Shown piece after piece: positions 1-8,603 of a stretch of DNA of 64,000 nucleotides. The notes below the pieces were generated by a model that ran no database searches, was not told the origin of the DNA, and was given only the letters and a program-made list of their open reading frames with translations. Made by a program: the position numbers and the translations under genes. The stretch is from Prauserella muralis (GTDB lineage: Bacteria; Actinomycetota; Actinomycetes; Mycobacteriales; Pseudonocardiaceae). Numbering within the stretch: the first letter of the stretch is position 1; the number at the start of each line of letters is the position of its first letter. Location of the stretch: positions 1 through 64,000 of the forward strand of contig NZ_CM009984.1 of the NCBI RefSeq assembly GCF_003202285.1, in the 5' to 3' direction.

Positions 1-340
1 TCGAACCCACGGACCACACGGGGTCAAAATTCGCGAAGCGTTGACAACCCCAGTGCTGGTTCTTCCATTAATAGTCTCACATTGTCCGGCTGTTGTCCCA
101 GCAGATCGCGGCGCCCGCTGACTCGGGTACGTGTTCCCTGCTCAACCACGGTCCACCCCTCTCTTCACGAGCAGAAAAATCTGTCCAGTAAGTGACCAGC
201 GACTGGCCTAGCGATTGTCCGGCTGGAGGTGCGATTCTCTTACCTGCGCAACCTGAATAGGCGCACTCCTGAGCCACCCGTCGGTCCGGGCGAGCATCAG
301 GATTTCCGGGCTCGTCGTTGGCGCGGCGTCCCTGGGCCAA

Positions 341-376
341 AGTGGCTGGGAATCTGTCCCTAGATTCCCAGCCACT
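341..376. repeat. Perfect 15-bp inverted repeat, 6-nt loop
   Basis: AGTGGCTGGGAATCT (341-355) is followed by a 6-nt loop and its exact reverse complement (362-376). The stem is strong. No T-tract follows on either strand, so it is not a textbook terminator. It could be a single-strand-origin or nicking hairpin of the plasmid, but that is inference. Confidence 0.75.
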
Positions 377-508
377 CTCACCTGCACCACAGGGCGTGCC
401 CCGTCCGAAGCACGGTTATGGCACAGCAGCGCACCCAAGCGTTGATCAAGCCCCGACCCGTCAGTGGATACCACCCAGCGCGACGACGCCGCCGCTCAGC
501 GGGCGCGC

Positions 509-610
509 TCACTGCGTTGCGAGCCGGTAGCCCCGCAGATGTGCTGGGGTTCGCCCCCGGGCGTTGGACGGCCTTGAGGTTGCGGAGTTGTTCCACACCG
601 ACCGAGAGCG
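509..610 (-). pseudogene. Remnant similar to the 3' end of the mobilisation accessory gene
   Basis: On the minus strand this reads GRTPAHLRGYRLATQ then stop, almost the same as the C-terminus GRTPAHLRRYRLATPERTR of the protein encoded at 3494-5215. The DNA also matches (GCGAGCCGGTAGC ... GCTGGGGTTCGCCCC in both, with GGCCTTGAGG beyond). Similarity fades upstream, so this looks like a short decayed duplicate or a shared recombination scar. Confidence 0.5.
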
Positions 611-762
611 TAAACGCACGTTTTCGCACCGACGACAGCCTTGTGAGTTCGTTGATGACCACGACCCGGCCTGGCCAACCGGCCCCGCCACCCACACGGG
701 CTTGGCGGCAATGGCTATCCGCTCGTGCGTAAGCGGAGTCGATGGTGACAAAGAAAAGCCGG

Positions 763-1656
763 TCAGCAACTCAGGCCGTGGAGTAGCACCTGGAGCGCGG
801 CCGTGGCATCGACCTCTGCCGCGACATGTACGCGGGTCCCGCAGCGCGGATCCGGGTGCAGCGAGGTGTGGCCGCGGTGCTCGTCGTCGGTGAGCTCAAC
901 AGTGACGTGGCCGCTGTGCCGGGTGGTGATGTCGGGGGCGAGCAGCACGGCCGCGGCGAGGGGGTCGTGCAGTGGTAGGGGTGGCCGTTGCTCGGCTGGC
1001 AGGGCGGCCAAGGCGTGGGCGTAGGGCCCCCAGGGCAGTGGGTCGTCGGCCAGGGCGCGCAGCCAGTCGGTGGTGGGCTGCACGTGGCGGGTGACGTCGA
1101 GGCCCACGAAGGTCAGGTCGGCAAAGCCGGCGGCCAGCACCTCGGCGGCGGCGTCGGGGTCGTGCCAGATGTTGCTTTCGGCGTGCGGGGTGATGTTGCC
1201 CTGGCAGTGGAAGGCTCCGCCCATGGCGATCACCGTGCCCACCAGCGTGGGCAGGTGCGGTTCCTGGCGGAGCGCGAGGGCAAGGTTGGTCAGCGGGCCG
1301 ATCATAAGCAGCGACAGTGGCTCCCCGGATTCGTGGGCGAGCTGCACGATCCGCTCGGCCGCTGCGCCCGTCGCGGGGGTGGCCCGTTCGGCGGGGCCGA
1401 GGATCGCGGCGGCGGGGTCGTCGGGGTGGCGCAGGTGCAGCTCGCGTTGTAGCGGCCGGTCGGCACCGACCACGACCGGAACCTCGGTGTCGAGCAGCTC
1501 GAGCAGGCGCAGGCTGTTGCGGGCGGCAGCCTCGGCGGTGACGTTGCCGTGCACGGAGCCGATCGCGGCCACCTCGGGGTCAGGGTGGCGCAGCAGGAAC
1601 GCCAGGGCGAGCGCGTCGTCGAGGCCGCCGTCGGTGTCGATGTAGACGCGTGTCAC
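763..1656 (-). CDS. Inosine-uridine-type nucleoside hydrolase
   Basis: A 297-residue protein of the IUNH family, which hydrolyses ribonucleosides to ribose and free base in the cytoplasm. The N-terminal metal site reads DTDGGLDDAL (residues 7-16), with the usual Pro of DTDPGxDD replaced by Gly. IGPLTNLALAL and the conserved block MGGAF...GNITPHAESN...DPDAA follow, and HDPLAA near residue 225 is the C-terminal metal ligand region. Length is normal for the family (about 300). The GTG start overlaps the stop of the upstream membrane-protein gene by 4 nt, so the two are translationally coupled. It is the last gene of the operon 3346-763. The substrate cannot be read from sequence. Confidence 0.88.
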   Translation of the reverse strand: MTRVYIDTDGGLDDALALAFLLRHPDPEVAAIGSVHGNVTAEAAARNSLRLLELLDTEVPVVVGADRPLQRELHLRHPDDPAAAILGPAERATPATGAAAERIVQLAHESGEPLSLLMIGPLTNLALALRQEPHLPTLVGTVIAMGGAFHCQGNITPHAESNIWHDPDAAAEVLAAGFADLTFVGLDVTRHVQPTTDWLRALADDPLPWGPYAHALAALPAEQRPPLPLHDPLAAAVLLAPDITTRHSGHVTVELTDDEHRGHTSLHPDPRCGTRVHVAAEVDATAALQVLLHGLSC

Positions 1657-2849
1657 GGGGCGGTTCCTTCCGGGGTCTCGGGCGGGCGGCGTGGCAGGCG
1701 CGTGTACGCGGCCGCGACCTGTTCGAGCCAGGCGGTGTCAGTGTCCACGGCCAGCTGACCAGATGGCACGGCCAGTGACGCCGCGCCATCCCGGCCTGGA
1801 CGACCGGTCTGTTTGGCCTCGATCGCGGCCTGGATCGCACGGGCCTCGGCGGCCGCGGTGCTCTTCCCCGGCTGGGGATGGTGGGTGCGGTAGCGGCTCA
1901 GCAGCAGCAGACCGTCCCGGATCTCGACGTAGCGGCGGGCCAGCCGCCACGTCAGCTCGCGAGGTTCGGCCAGCTCGGCAGCGGTGGCGCGGTCGCCGCG
2001 CGCCTCGGGCACCGCGGCGGTGACAGCCTGCCACAGCGGCTCCAGCCGCCGGTAGGTGCGCAGGATGCTGGTCCAGTGCGCGAGGTTCTCCAGCCGCGCA
2101 GAGGCCGCCCAGGCCAGGACCCCGGCCACCGCCAGCAGACCGACCAGGCCGGGCCCGCCGACCGCGACGGTGCAGCCGAGAGAGGAAAACGCACCGTGGC
2201 AGACCCCAGCGTCGTTGCCCGGCTGGTGCGTCGCCCCGGTGGCCAGCCGGTGCACCACGATGGCCAGCTTCGACGCCGCGTACAGCAGCCCGCCGACCCC
2301 CGCCACAGCCAGCAGCCGCAGCCCGGCCCGCAGGAACCGCGGCGCCGCGCGCGCGAAGGCCAGCGACAGGCGCACGTGGTCGGCCAGCGCCAGGCCCAGA
2401 AACAGCGCGTAGGCAGTGGTGTAGACGGCCAGCGACGGATCCAGCGCGTACAGACCATCGAAGCTGCCCGTCAACGGCACCGGGTGCGGCAACGCGAAGG
2501 TCACCACCAGCGTGCCGCACGCGGCCAGCAACAAGGCCAGGCGCCAGCGCAGCCGTGGCCACGCCTGCTCGGCGGGCCAGCGGGTGTAGGAATGCAGCGC
2601 GACCACAGCGTAGGCCGCGACCAGGGTCGAGACGTTGCCCAGCAGCTTGCCGCCATCGAGCACCCGCTGGTTGATCCACGCCTGGGTGGGCGTGGCCATC
2701 ACCGCGAATGTCAGCGTCAGCGCGGCCAGCAGCGCGATGTAGGCGCGCGCGGCGGGGCGGTTCGGGCTCCGGCGTAGCCGCGCCACCCGCACCACCACCG
2801 CGACCGCGCCCGCCAACGCGACCACGTAGAACAGCGTCGCGGCGGCCAT
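1653..2849 (-). CDS. Multi-spanning membrane protein, MAB_1171c/DUF6545-like
   Basis: A 398-residue protein with about seven hydrophobic segments in the first 250 residues (for example AALTLTFAVMATPTQAWINQ and LALLLAACGTLVVTFALP), then a soluble C-terminal part (YRRLEPLWQAVTAAVPEA ... RDGLLLLSRY). This layout matches actinobacterial MAB_1171c-type 'putative transporters' with a DUF6545 tail, which commonly sit beside ImmA/IrrE proteases, as here. The start overlaps the ImmA stop by one base (TAATG). No transport function has been shown for the family. Possibly the protease acts on this or a linked regulator (inference). Confidence 0.72.
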   Translation of the reverse strand: MAAATLFYVVALAGAVAVVVRVARLRRSPNRPAARAYIALLAALTLTFAVMATPTQAWINQRVLDGGKLLGNVSTLVAAYAVVALHSYTRWPAEQAWPRLRWRLALLLAACGTLVVTFALPHPVPLTGSFDGLYALDPSLAVYTTAYALFLGLALADHVRLSLAFARAAPRFLRAGLRLLAVAGVGGLLYAASKLAIVVHRLATGATHQPGNDAGVCHGAFSSLGCTVAVGGPGLVGLLAVAGVLAWAASARLENLAHWTSILRTYRRLEPLWQAVTAAVPEARGDRATAAELAEPRELTWRLARRYVEIRDGLLLLSRYRTHHPQPGKSTAAAEARAIQAAIEAKQTGRPGRDGAASLAVPSGQLAVDTDTAWLEQVAAAYTRLPRRPPETPEGTAP

Positions 2850-3346
2850 TACCCGAATGCCTCCGTCACCCGCCGGGCCAACTCACCCTCCGGCCGGGTC
2901 TGTCGGTCGCCCTGCCAGATGCGGGTCAACGCGAGGGTGGCCACCGTCTCGGCCATGAACTCGTCGTCGGCGCCGTCCGCGCGGCCCAGCAGGTGCTCAA
3001 ACGCCTCCGGGTGCAGACTCGGCGCGATCCGGCTGGCGTCCGAGAACACGCACAGGCCCGCGTGTTCGAACAGCATGTGCGCCAGCTCGTGCAGCACCAC
3101 CACGTCCTGGTGGTGCGTGGTGGTGTTGCCCGGGTAGCCGATCACGTCGCGGTCCTCCCGGCGCAACCACATCCCGGTGATCTCGCCGACCGGGCCGTCC
3201 AGCTCGATCAGATCGATCGGCCGCCCCCGGTGCCGCTCCAGCCGATCGACGAACTCGTCCAGGTCCCACGGCGCCGGGAACCCCACCTCACGGTCAAGCT
3301 TGTCGACCAGCTCCACGCAGCGTCGACGCAGTCGTGTTCTGTCCAT
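2849..3346 (-). CDS. ImmA/IrrE-type metallopeptidase
   Basis: A 165-residue protein with the gluzincin-like motif HELAHMLFEH at residues 86-95 (HExxH), preceded by DVVVL, the typical ImmA/IrrE core. In this family the protease cleaves or inactivates a paired XRE repressor to induce mobile-element genes or stress responses. No XRE gene is adjacent, although one lies far away at 56245. It is first in a three-gene operon with the DUF6545-like and nucleoside-hydrolase genes. The first-Met start is supported by a weak GGGAC upstream. Confidence 0.82.
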   Translation of the reverse strand: MDRTRLRRRCVELVDKLDREVGFPAPWDLDEFVDRLERHRGRPIDLIELDGPVGEITGMWLRREDRDVIGYPGNTTTHHQDVVVLHELAHMLFEHAGLCVFSDASRIAPSLHPEAFEHLLGRADGADDEFMAETVATLALTRIWQGDRQTRPEGELARRVTEAFG

Positions 3347-3493
3347 CGAAGAATGTCCCTTCGCTGGCCAGCAGGCGCACGCCTGCTGGCCCCCCTCCAG
3401 CGTCGTAACAGATCACGTTCATACGGACGCAGCCCGTCACCGTTGGGTTCCTCGCGGCCCGGCTTCGGGTGCGATCACCAACGGCGCGGGCGT

Positions 3494-5215
3494 TCAGCGA
3501 GTGCGTTCGGGCGTGGCGAGCCGGTAGCGCCGCAGGTGCGCTGGGGTTCGCCCCTGGCGTTGGGACTGCGCCCGCTGGCTGGCCTTGAGGCTTTCGTTGA
3601 GGGTGCGCGGGTGGCTTTGCCCGGCCAGGCGTGCGGGCTCGGCCCCGTCGGCGTAGGCGCCGCGGCTGCTCGCGTCCTCGGCGACGGCCTCGTGGCCGGC
3701 GGCGGCGCCGTCATGTTCACTGGCGCGCTGCTCGTGGCCGTCGGCTGCAGCCTCCAGCGGCCCGCGCTGGTGGGCGGGCACGTCCGGCTCGCTGGCGCGG
3801 TCGCGATCCCGGTCGGCTGCCTCGCGCTCGGCGTGGGCCTGATCGTGCTCGGCGCGCGCGTGCGCGATGTCGGCGTGGCCCTCGTCTCTGTCGCGACCGT
3901 CTGTCTGCTGCCGGGTGTGGGCGGCGACGTAGCGCTCCAGCTGCTCGATTCCGGCCTCGGCTGCGGCCTTCTCGGGCAGCGATGTGGCCAGTTGTTTGAC
4001 ATGCCATTCGGCGAACGCGGCCGGGTCGCGCACGGGCTGGCCGTAGCGGTCGGTGCCGACCAGGTGGTCAGTGGGGATCATGCCGAGCAGGTCGCGCATG
4101 GCGTAGCCTCGCTGCTCGAGTTGGTGCAGTCGGTGCGCGAACGCGCCGAACGCCTCCCGTGTGACGACCTGTTCGGCGACCTCCTGCGGCCACACCTGGC
4201 GCACCGTGGCGGCCGTGCGGGCCAGCCGCTCGTGCTCGTTCTCTCCTCGCTCTGCCGTGCGCCCTCGCGGCGCCGGCGTGGGCGTGGTCTCTGGGGAGGT
4301 GACGGTGGTGTCACGCTGACGCTGGGCCGTCTGCTCGGTGGTGACGGGCGGGCTCGTGTCCGGCGGGGTGGCGGTGCGGTCCTGGTTGCGCTGGCGCACT
4401 TCGGCGACCCAGGCGTGCCAGGCTTCCGGCTCCAGCCGCTCGGGCCCGCCGCTTTCCAGCTCCGCGAGCGCGGCCGCGCTCTCGCTGCGCCGGTGCTCGG
4501 CCGTGTCGGGGCCCCACACCTGCCGCTGCAGCCATGCGTGCCGCCAGGCGCGGCGCTCCTCGGGGTCCAGCTCGCCGAGCTCGATCCAGGCCTGCCGGGT
4601 CTGCGTGTCCATCTCCCGCAGCACCGCCACCGGCAGGCCGCGCTCCAGATCTGCCAGCTGCGCCGAGGCCGCCACCCGCGTGTCCGGGTCGGCTTCCGGG
4701 CCCCACACCTGCCGCTCCAGCCACGCGTGCCGCTCGTGCTCAGGCACCACCTCATACACGCGCGGGTTCGCGGCCTGCTCCGGGGTGATCTCCACCGCGC
4801 GCTGCAGCAACGCCGCCAGAGCGGTGTAGTCCTCGGTCTCCCGGGCGACGTCGACCGCCGGATGCGTCTCGCCGTAGAGCGCGCCGAGCAGGGTGTCGAA
4901 CTTCGCGCGGGCCTCCGCCGCGCGAGGGTCGACCGACTCCCACGCGCGCGCCGAGGCCCACGCCTCGGCGACCTCGGCCGGCCGGGTGGCCACCCACTCG
5001 CGGTCGTCGACGCGCCGCCACGACACCGCCGCCGTTTCCCGCTCGGCGGCCAGCTGCTGCTCCACCTCGCGGCGGCGCTGCTCGCTCTCGTGCTGCGCCC
5101 GCCGGGCCTTGTCGGCGCGCAGGTACTGCATCTGCACGGCAATGTTGAGCGCCACCGACAGGGCCGCGCTCATCGACTGGGTCAGGTGGCGTTCGGCCTC
5201 AGCGTTCTCGGTCAC
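3494..5215 (-). CDS. Mobilisation accessory protein, long coiled-coil
   Basis: A 573-residue hydrophilic protein rich in Arg, Glu and Ala with long helical, probably coiled-coil stretches (EQQLAAERETAAV; RAEHDQAHAEREAADRDRDR) and an N-terminal hydrophobic patch (MSAALSVALNIAVQ). I chose the GTG at 5215 because AAGGAG sits 8 nt upstream; this start lies inside the 3' end of the relaxase gene. Middle segments repeat the phrase RHAWLxRQVWGP twice. I do not recognise a catalytic domain. Position directly behind the relaxase suggests a relaxosome or coupling accessory role. A decayed copy of its 3' end lies at 509-610. Confidence 0.7.
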   Translation of the reverse strand: MTENAEAERHLTQSMSAALSVALNIAVQMQYLRADKARRAQHESEQRRREVEQQLAAERETAAVSWRRVDDREWVATRPAEVAEAWASARAWESVDPRAAEARAKFDTLLGALYGETHPAVDVARETEDYTALAALLQRAVEITPEQAANPRVYEVVPEHERHAWLERQVWGPEADPDTRVAASAQLADLERGLPVAVLREMDTQTRQAWIELGELDPEERRAWRHAWLQRQVWGPDTAEHRRSESAAALAELESGGPERLEPEAWHAWVAEVRQRNQDRTATPPDTSPPVTTEQTAQRQRDTTVTSPETTPTPAPRGRTAERGENEHERLARTAATVRQVWPQEVAEQVVTREAFGAFAHRLHQLEQRGYAMRDLLGMIPTDHLVGTDRYGQPVRDPAAFAEWHVKQLATSLPEKAAAEAGIEQLERYVAAHTRQQTDGRDRDEGHADIAHARAEHDQAHAEREAADRDRDRASEPDVPAHQRGPLEAAADGHEQRASEHDGAAAGHEAVAEDASSRGAYADGAEPARLAGQSHPRTLNESLKASQRAQSQRQGRTPAHLRRYRLATPERTR

Positions 5216-6752
5216 GGCCCGGCTCCTTCCCGGTGCTGCTGTGTCGGTCACGTTCGCCCAGCGACCGTTCGCCCAGCGGCCGCGGCGCCGGACGCGGACG
5301 GCCCGGTGCCTGCTCGTGGGCCTGCTCGGCAGCGGGCGTGGGCTCGGGTCGCGGGGTCTGCCGTACGTAGTCGAGCATCTCCCGTGCGGCCTGCGCGCTG
5401 CGTTCCGCCTCCACGGCGCGTCCGGCGGCGGCGTGGGCGTGCTGGATGGCCTGCGCCAGGCGCCCCATCTGAATGACCAGCGCGGCCGCCGCGTACGGGC
5501 CGCCGTGCGCGGCCAGCAGCGCGTCGGTGGCGGTGCGCACCACCCCGGCCAGGGCGTGCGCGACCGTTGGGCGGCGCACGGCCCGCACCCCGCGCTCGGG
5601 CTGCGCCGAGCGGGCCAGCGCGTCGGCGGCGCGGCGCAACTCGCCGCGCCGGTCGATGTCCACGCGCCCGGCCAGCGCGGCCAGCACCCCGGCCGCTTCG
5701 TGCGCCACCCCCGACCAGGTGGCGCTGTCGTGCGGGTCGACGCGGGCCAGCGCCGTGCGCACCTCGGTGGTCTTGTCCGCGGCCAGCTGCCACGCCTCGG
5801 CGCGCAACCGGGTCCGGCTCACCTGGGTGCCGGTGGGCAGCTGCCGCCACCCGGCCGGGCGCCACGCGCGCAGTGTGTCGGCGTCCCGCTCCGGCGAGGC
5901 CTGTGGCCACCGTTCGCGCAAACTGGTGAGGGTCAGATCGGCTGCGAGTTTGCCGCCGCCGTACCAGATCGGGCGCTCCCCCGCCGCGGGCGTGAGCGCG
6001 ACCGCGTAGCCGGTCGCGTGGCGCTGCCCGCCCTGTTCCCAGCGGGGCCGGATCAGCAGCCCCGCCTGGCGCACGCGGTGCACGAACTCGGCCTCATCGC
6101 GGGCGGCGGTCGCGGCCGCGCGCACCGTGCGCGCCAACGTCTGCCGGGCCGGCTCGGCCCGCTGTTCCCGCTCCGCGCGGGCGATCTCGCCCCGCTTGAG
6201 CTCCGGAAGACCACCGCCCCGGCGGCGCGTCTTGCGCAGCCCCCAGCGGTCCTCAGCGGCATGGCGGATCTCCTCCCACACCGCGAAGTCCCGGTGCACC
6301 GAGACGGCCTCACCGCTTTCGCGATAGAGCACCGCGACGAAGTGAATGTGGTCGTTGCCCTCCTTGGACAACCCGTGCCGCATCGCCATCCACGGCACCG
6401 CGCTGCGCGTGTCCGTCTCAGTGAAGCCCAGCGCCTCCGCGGCCTCCTGCGCCACCTGCGCCCACTGCTCGTCGCTGAGCTCACCGTCCTCGACGTGCAC
6501 GCTGACCGGCACGTGATACACGTGCTTGCCCGGTGTGATGTGGTGCAGCCGCAGCGGCGCCTCCATCTCCCGCGCCAGCAGACCACGCTCGAACGCATCA
6601 AAGACCGGCTCGCTCGCCGCGCGCACGAACGTCGGATCCCACGCCGCGACCACATGCGGCTCGGTGTGCTCGTTGGCCTCGCCCGGCCCCCACAGATACT
6701 CGACCAGCCCACGAGTGCGGGTGCCGCGCTCGGAGATGACCTTCGCGATCAC
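5199..6752 (-). CDS. Relaxase, MOBP/VirD2-like family
   Basis: A 517-residue relaxase that would nick oriT and pilot the transferred strand. The GTG at 6752 gives [10 protein letters not shown], the normal family start, and overlaps the MobC stop (GTGA). Y19 in the RGLVEYLWG motif is the likely nucleophile. LRLHHITPG (68-76) and the metal-binding GNDHIHFV (residues 132-139, H135/H137) form the histidine motif. After about residue 200 comes an Arg/Ala-rich C-terminal region typical of actinobacterial relaxases. Order mobC-relaxase-accessory protein is a mobilisation operon. The relaxase domain reads intact. Confidence 0.88.
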   Translation of the reverse strand: MIAKVISERGTRTRGLVEYLWGPGEANEHTEPHVVAAWDPTFVRAASEPVFDAFERGLLAREMEAPLRLHHITPGKHVYHVPVSVHVEDGELSDEQWAQVAQEAAEALGFTETDTRSAVPWMAMRHGLSKEGNDHIHFVAVLYRESGEAVSVHRDFAVWEEIRHAAEDRWGLRKTRRRGGGLPELKRGEIARAEREQRAEPARQTLARTVRAAATAARDEAEFVHRVRQAGLLIRPRWEQGGQRHATGYAVALTPAAGERPIWYGGGKLAADLTLTSLRERWPQASPERDADTLRAWRPAGWRQLPTGTQVSRTRLRAEAWQLAADKTTEVRTALARVDPHDSATWSGVAHEAAGVLAALAGRVDIDRRGELRRAADALARSAQPERGVRAVRRPTVAHALAGVVRTATDALLAAHGGPYAAAALVIQMGRLAQAIQHAHAAAGRAVEAERSAQAAREMLDYVRQTPRPEPTPAAEQAHEQAPGRPRPAPRPLGERSLGERDRHSSTGKEPGRDRER

Positions 6753-7165
6753 GGCAGCATCCACGCCTTCAACCCGGCCAAAAACTCATCCAGCCGCGGC
6801 AACGTCCGCTCGATCCGGGCGGCGTGATGCCACGCCTCCGACGGCGCCTCCCCCGTCGCGTTCGCCACCTTCGCCAGCTGATTCAGATTCGTGCCCGCGC
6901 CCCGCAAAATGCGCTTCAGCGCATACAGCTCCGCCACCAGCGCCCGCATCTGCGCCGGACTCACCGCCGCCCCCCGCTGCGGCGCCACCACATCCTCCTG
7001 CCCCCGCATCGCCAGATACGCCGGCACCGTCAACCCCAACGCCGCCGCCCGACCACCGATCAACTCCAACTCACGGTCACTGAGCCGAACCCGCACCCGA
7101 TGCGGCCGCGGCACACCGTCGCGGCGACGCCGACGCCCCCGCCCCGGATCACCCACACCGGCCAT
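6749..7165 (-). CDS. mobC: MobC-like relaxosome protein
   Basis: A 138-residue basic protein with an N-terminal ribbon-helix-helix-like stretch ([26 protein letters not shown]) and the MobC signature [15 protein letters not shown] near residues 92-106. MobC-type proteins bind near oriT and help the relaxase melt the nic region. The ATG at 7165 has AAGGGGGAG upstream and is preferred over a longer reading. The stop overlaps the relaxase start. The non-coding repeat-rich DNA upstream (7166-7413) is where oriT would be expected. Confidence 0.85.
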   Translation of the reverse strand: MAGVGDPGRGRRRRRDGVPRPHRVRVRLSDRELELIGGRAAALGLTVPAYLAMRGQEDVVAPQRGAAVSPAQMRALVAELYALKRILRGAGTNLNQLAKVANATGEAPSEAWHHAARIERTLPRLDEFLAGLKAWMLP

Positions 7166-7241
7166 CGTCTTCTCCCCCTTCTTCCGACAGCGCAGCGACA
7201 CACCCAGTGTGACCCCGCCACACCACCCGTGGCCAGTCCTC

Positions 7242-7259
7242 GGCAGCCGTAAGGCTGCC
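7242..7259. repeat. Hairpin upstream of mobC, candidate oriT element
   Basis: GGCAGCC (7242-7248), loop GTAA, GGCTGCC (7253-7259), followed on the plus strand by TTATCT. It lies 77 bp upstream of mobC, where oriT of MOBP systems normally lies. Candidate only; no nic consensus is claimed. Confidence 0.4.
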
Positions 7260-7269
7260 TTATCTACTA

Positions 7270-7412
7270 TCTTGCTGCGGCTGCTGCGGCTGCTGCGGCT
7301 GCTGCGGCTGCGCTGCGGCTGCGCTGCGGCTGCGCTGCGGCTGCGGCCGTAGAGGGCTTCTGGCTGCGGCCGCAGAGGGCTTCTGGCTCTGCGGCCGTAG
7401 AGGGCTTCTGGA
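7270..7412. repeat. Compound tandem repeats (CTGCTGCGG; CTGCGCTGCGG; AGAGGGCTTCTGG)
   Basis: Three classes of short tandem repeats abut: about four 9-bp CTGCTGCGG units, three 11-bp CTGCGCTGCGG units, then three longer units each made of CTGCGGCC(G) plus TAGAGGGCTTCTGG or CAGAGGGCTTCTGG. No coding reading is plausible. The array separates the mob region from the acquired island and may be part of oriT or a replication slippage product. Confidence 0.8.
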
Positions 7413-7413
7413 G

Positions 7414-7630
7414 ATGTGTGCGGACGGCTGGATCATGCCCATCTTCGACGGGCTTGACGAACTCGATCCGAACAGTGCGGATCTCGTCCTCGCCAGAACC
7501 TTGATTGGGGCGTTGAACCTTGCTGCACGGCCTGGAACATGGCCGTTCGTTGTGACCTGCCGGGCCGAGCTGTACCACCAACTAGTCAACGTCGGCGTGG
7601 AACTTCAGGACACCACCGTGATCAGGGTGA
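7414..7630 (+). pseudogene. NACHT-type NTPase fragment, cut by IS end
   Basis: The plus strand reads [16 protein letters not shown], then ARTLIGALN, PFVVTCRAELYHQL and LQDTTVIRVK. This order (Walker B FDGLDEL, then the TCR sensor-like motif) is that of the middle of a STAND/NACHT NTPase. There is no Walker A upstream and the frame runs into the 156-bp IS end at 7631. It is therefore an internal scrap of a backbone gene destroyed when the island arrived. Confidence 0.65.
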
Positions 7631-7786
7631 AGCCCTCTGTGTCAAGATCAAGTGAGGCAAGATTAGATCTTGAAACATTGTCCTGAGGGCGAGCGAGGAG
7701 TCCGACCCCCACGTGAGTTCGACCAACGAGCAGGTGCCTGATCCGGAGGTTCCGGCGAAGGCGCGGTCGCGGAGGTATTCCGCGTC
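7631..7786 (+). mobile_element. Truncated left end of an IS3-like element (identical to 17131-17286)
   Basis: These 156 bp are identical, base for base, to 17131-17286, the left end of the IS3-like element there, including the GTG start and first 25 codons of its OrfA. Identity stops abruptly at CGCGTC on the right and AGCCCTCTGTG on the left. The two copies are direct repeats 9.5 kb apart, bracketing the recombinase and cumate-type modules. Confidence 0.9.
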
Positions 7787-7820
7787 CACCACTGATCGCC
7801 CGGCCCCCGCACCACCGCGG

Positions 7821-8603
7821 TCAGGGCTCGTCGTCGGCGAGTAGATGACGCAGGAACCGATCCGGCGCGGCCAGGAACTCGCGGGTCAGACGCACCGGCA
7901 ACGCCTGGTCGTAGTCCACCGGCTCGATCGCGCCGTCCTCGCCGATCTCGTAGATCGTCGCGTGCGGGAGGGCGAGCAGGATCGGTGAGTGCGTGGCCAC
8001 CACGATCTGGCAACCCTGCCGGGCCAGTTCGGCCAGCCGCGCCAGCACGGCCATGCAGCCGCGCACCGACAACGCCGCCTCCGGCTCGTCCAGCAGGAAC
8101 AGCCCGCCCGGCCCGAACCGATGCGTCACCAAGTCCACAAAGGACTCACCGTGCGAACGTTCGTGCGGGGAGATGCCACCGTAGGCGGGCAGCAGTGGCG
8201 GCCCCGGCTCCTGGTCGAGGCGTTCGATCTCGGAGGCCACGTTGTAGTAGGACTCCGCGCGCAGGAAGAATCCGGTGCGCGGCTTGGCCGTGCCCCACGT
8301 CAGCACCAACTGGTCGCCGAGGGAGGACTCGCTGGCGCGGGTGGCGAACCGGAAGTTCTGGGATCCGCCTTCGGGGTTGAACCCGGCCGCGACCGCCAGC
8401 GCCTCGATCAGGGTGGATTTGCCGGTGCCGTTCTCGCCGACCAGGAACGTCACCCCGGCCGGCAACTCCAGGCCCTCCTCGCTGTCGGCGAGCCAGGCCA
8501 CCACGGGCAGCGTGAACGGATACCGGCCGGTGCTTGCCTCGGCAGGCAGCCGCACCCGGCGCACGAACCGGGCCGGCGCCACGCTGGTGCGGGCGGTCAC
8601 CAT
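7821..8603 (-). CDS. AAA/ABC-type ATPase coupled to a serine recombinase
   Basis: A 260-residue ATPase with Walker A GENGTGKST (56-64), a GGISPHERSHGES segment in the signature position, Walker B plus D-loop LFLLDEPEAAL (168-178) and the H-loop ATHSPILLALP. The short ABC-like layout resembles stand-alone SbcC/RecF/OLD-nuclease type AAA ATPases without a TOPRIM domain. The ATG at 8603 overlaps the 3' end of the recombinase gene by 7 nt, so they are co-translated. Function is unknown. It could be a defence ATPase or an accessory for recombination. Confidence 0.78.
   Translation of the reverse strand: MVTARTSVAPARFVRRVRLPAEASTGRYPFTLPVVAWLADSEEGLELPAGVTFLVGENGTGKSTLIEALAVAAGFNPEGGSQNFRFATRASESSLGDQLVLTWGTAKPRTGFFLRAESYYNVASEIERLDQEPGPPLLPAYGGISPHERSHGESFVDLVTHRFGPGGLFLLDEPEAALSVRGCMAVLARLAELARQGCQIVVATHSPILLALPHATIYEIGEDGAIEPVDYDQALPVRLTREFLAAPDRFLRHLLADDEP

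Larger units (their letters stand above)
1..762. other. Non-coding or decayed backbone, no supported gene
   Basis: I see no gene here that I can support; the open frames translate to Arg/Pro/Ser-rich strings without family motifs. It holds a perfect 15-bp inverted repeat (341-376) and, on the minus strand near 509-610, a stretch resembling the 3' end of the mobilisation accessory gene at 3494-5215. It lies downstream of the minus-strand operon that ends at 763, so decayed backbone is the simplest reading. Confidence 0.5.

Noticed and set aside
1..30. Possible tRNA 3' end (TCGAACCC at the window edge)
   Set aside because: Only a T-loop-like scrap is present; no cloverleaf can be built from the visible bases.
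2708..5476. Very long plus-strand open frame (over 900 codons) antisense to the mobilisation genes
   Set aside because: High-GC shadow: Arg/Pro/His-rich translation with no motif, while the opposite strand encodes clear ImmA and relaxase-linked proteins.
4893..6827. Plus-strand frame antisense to the relaxase
   Set aside because: Shadow frame; the minus strand has relaxase motifs.
7270..7412. Possible CRISPR array
   Set aside because: Units are 9-27 bp with no unique spacers; simple tandem repeats.
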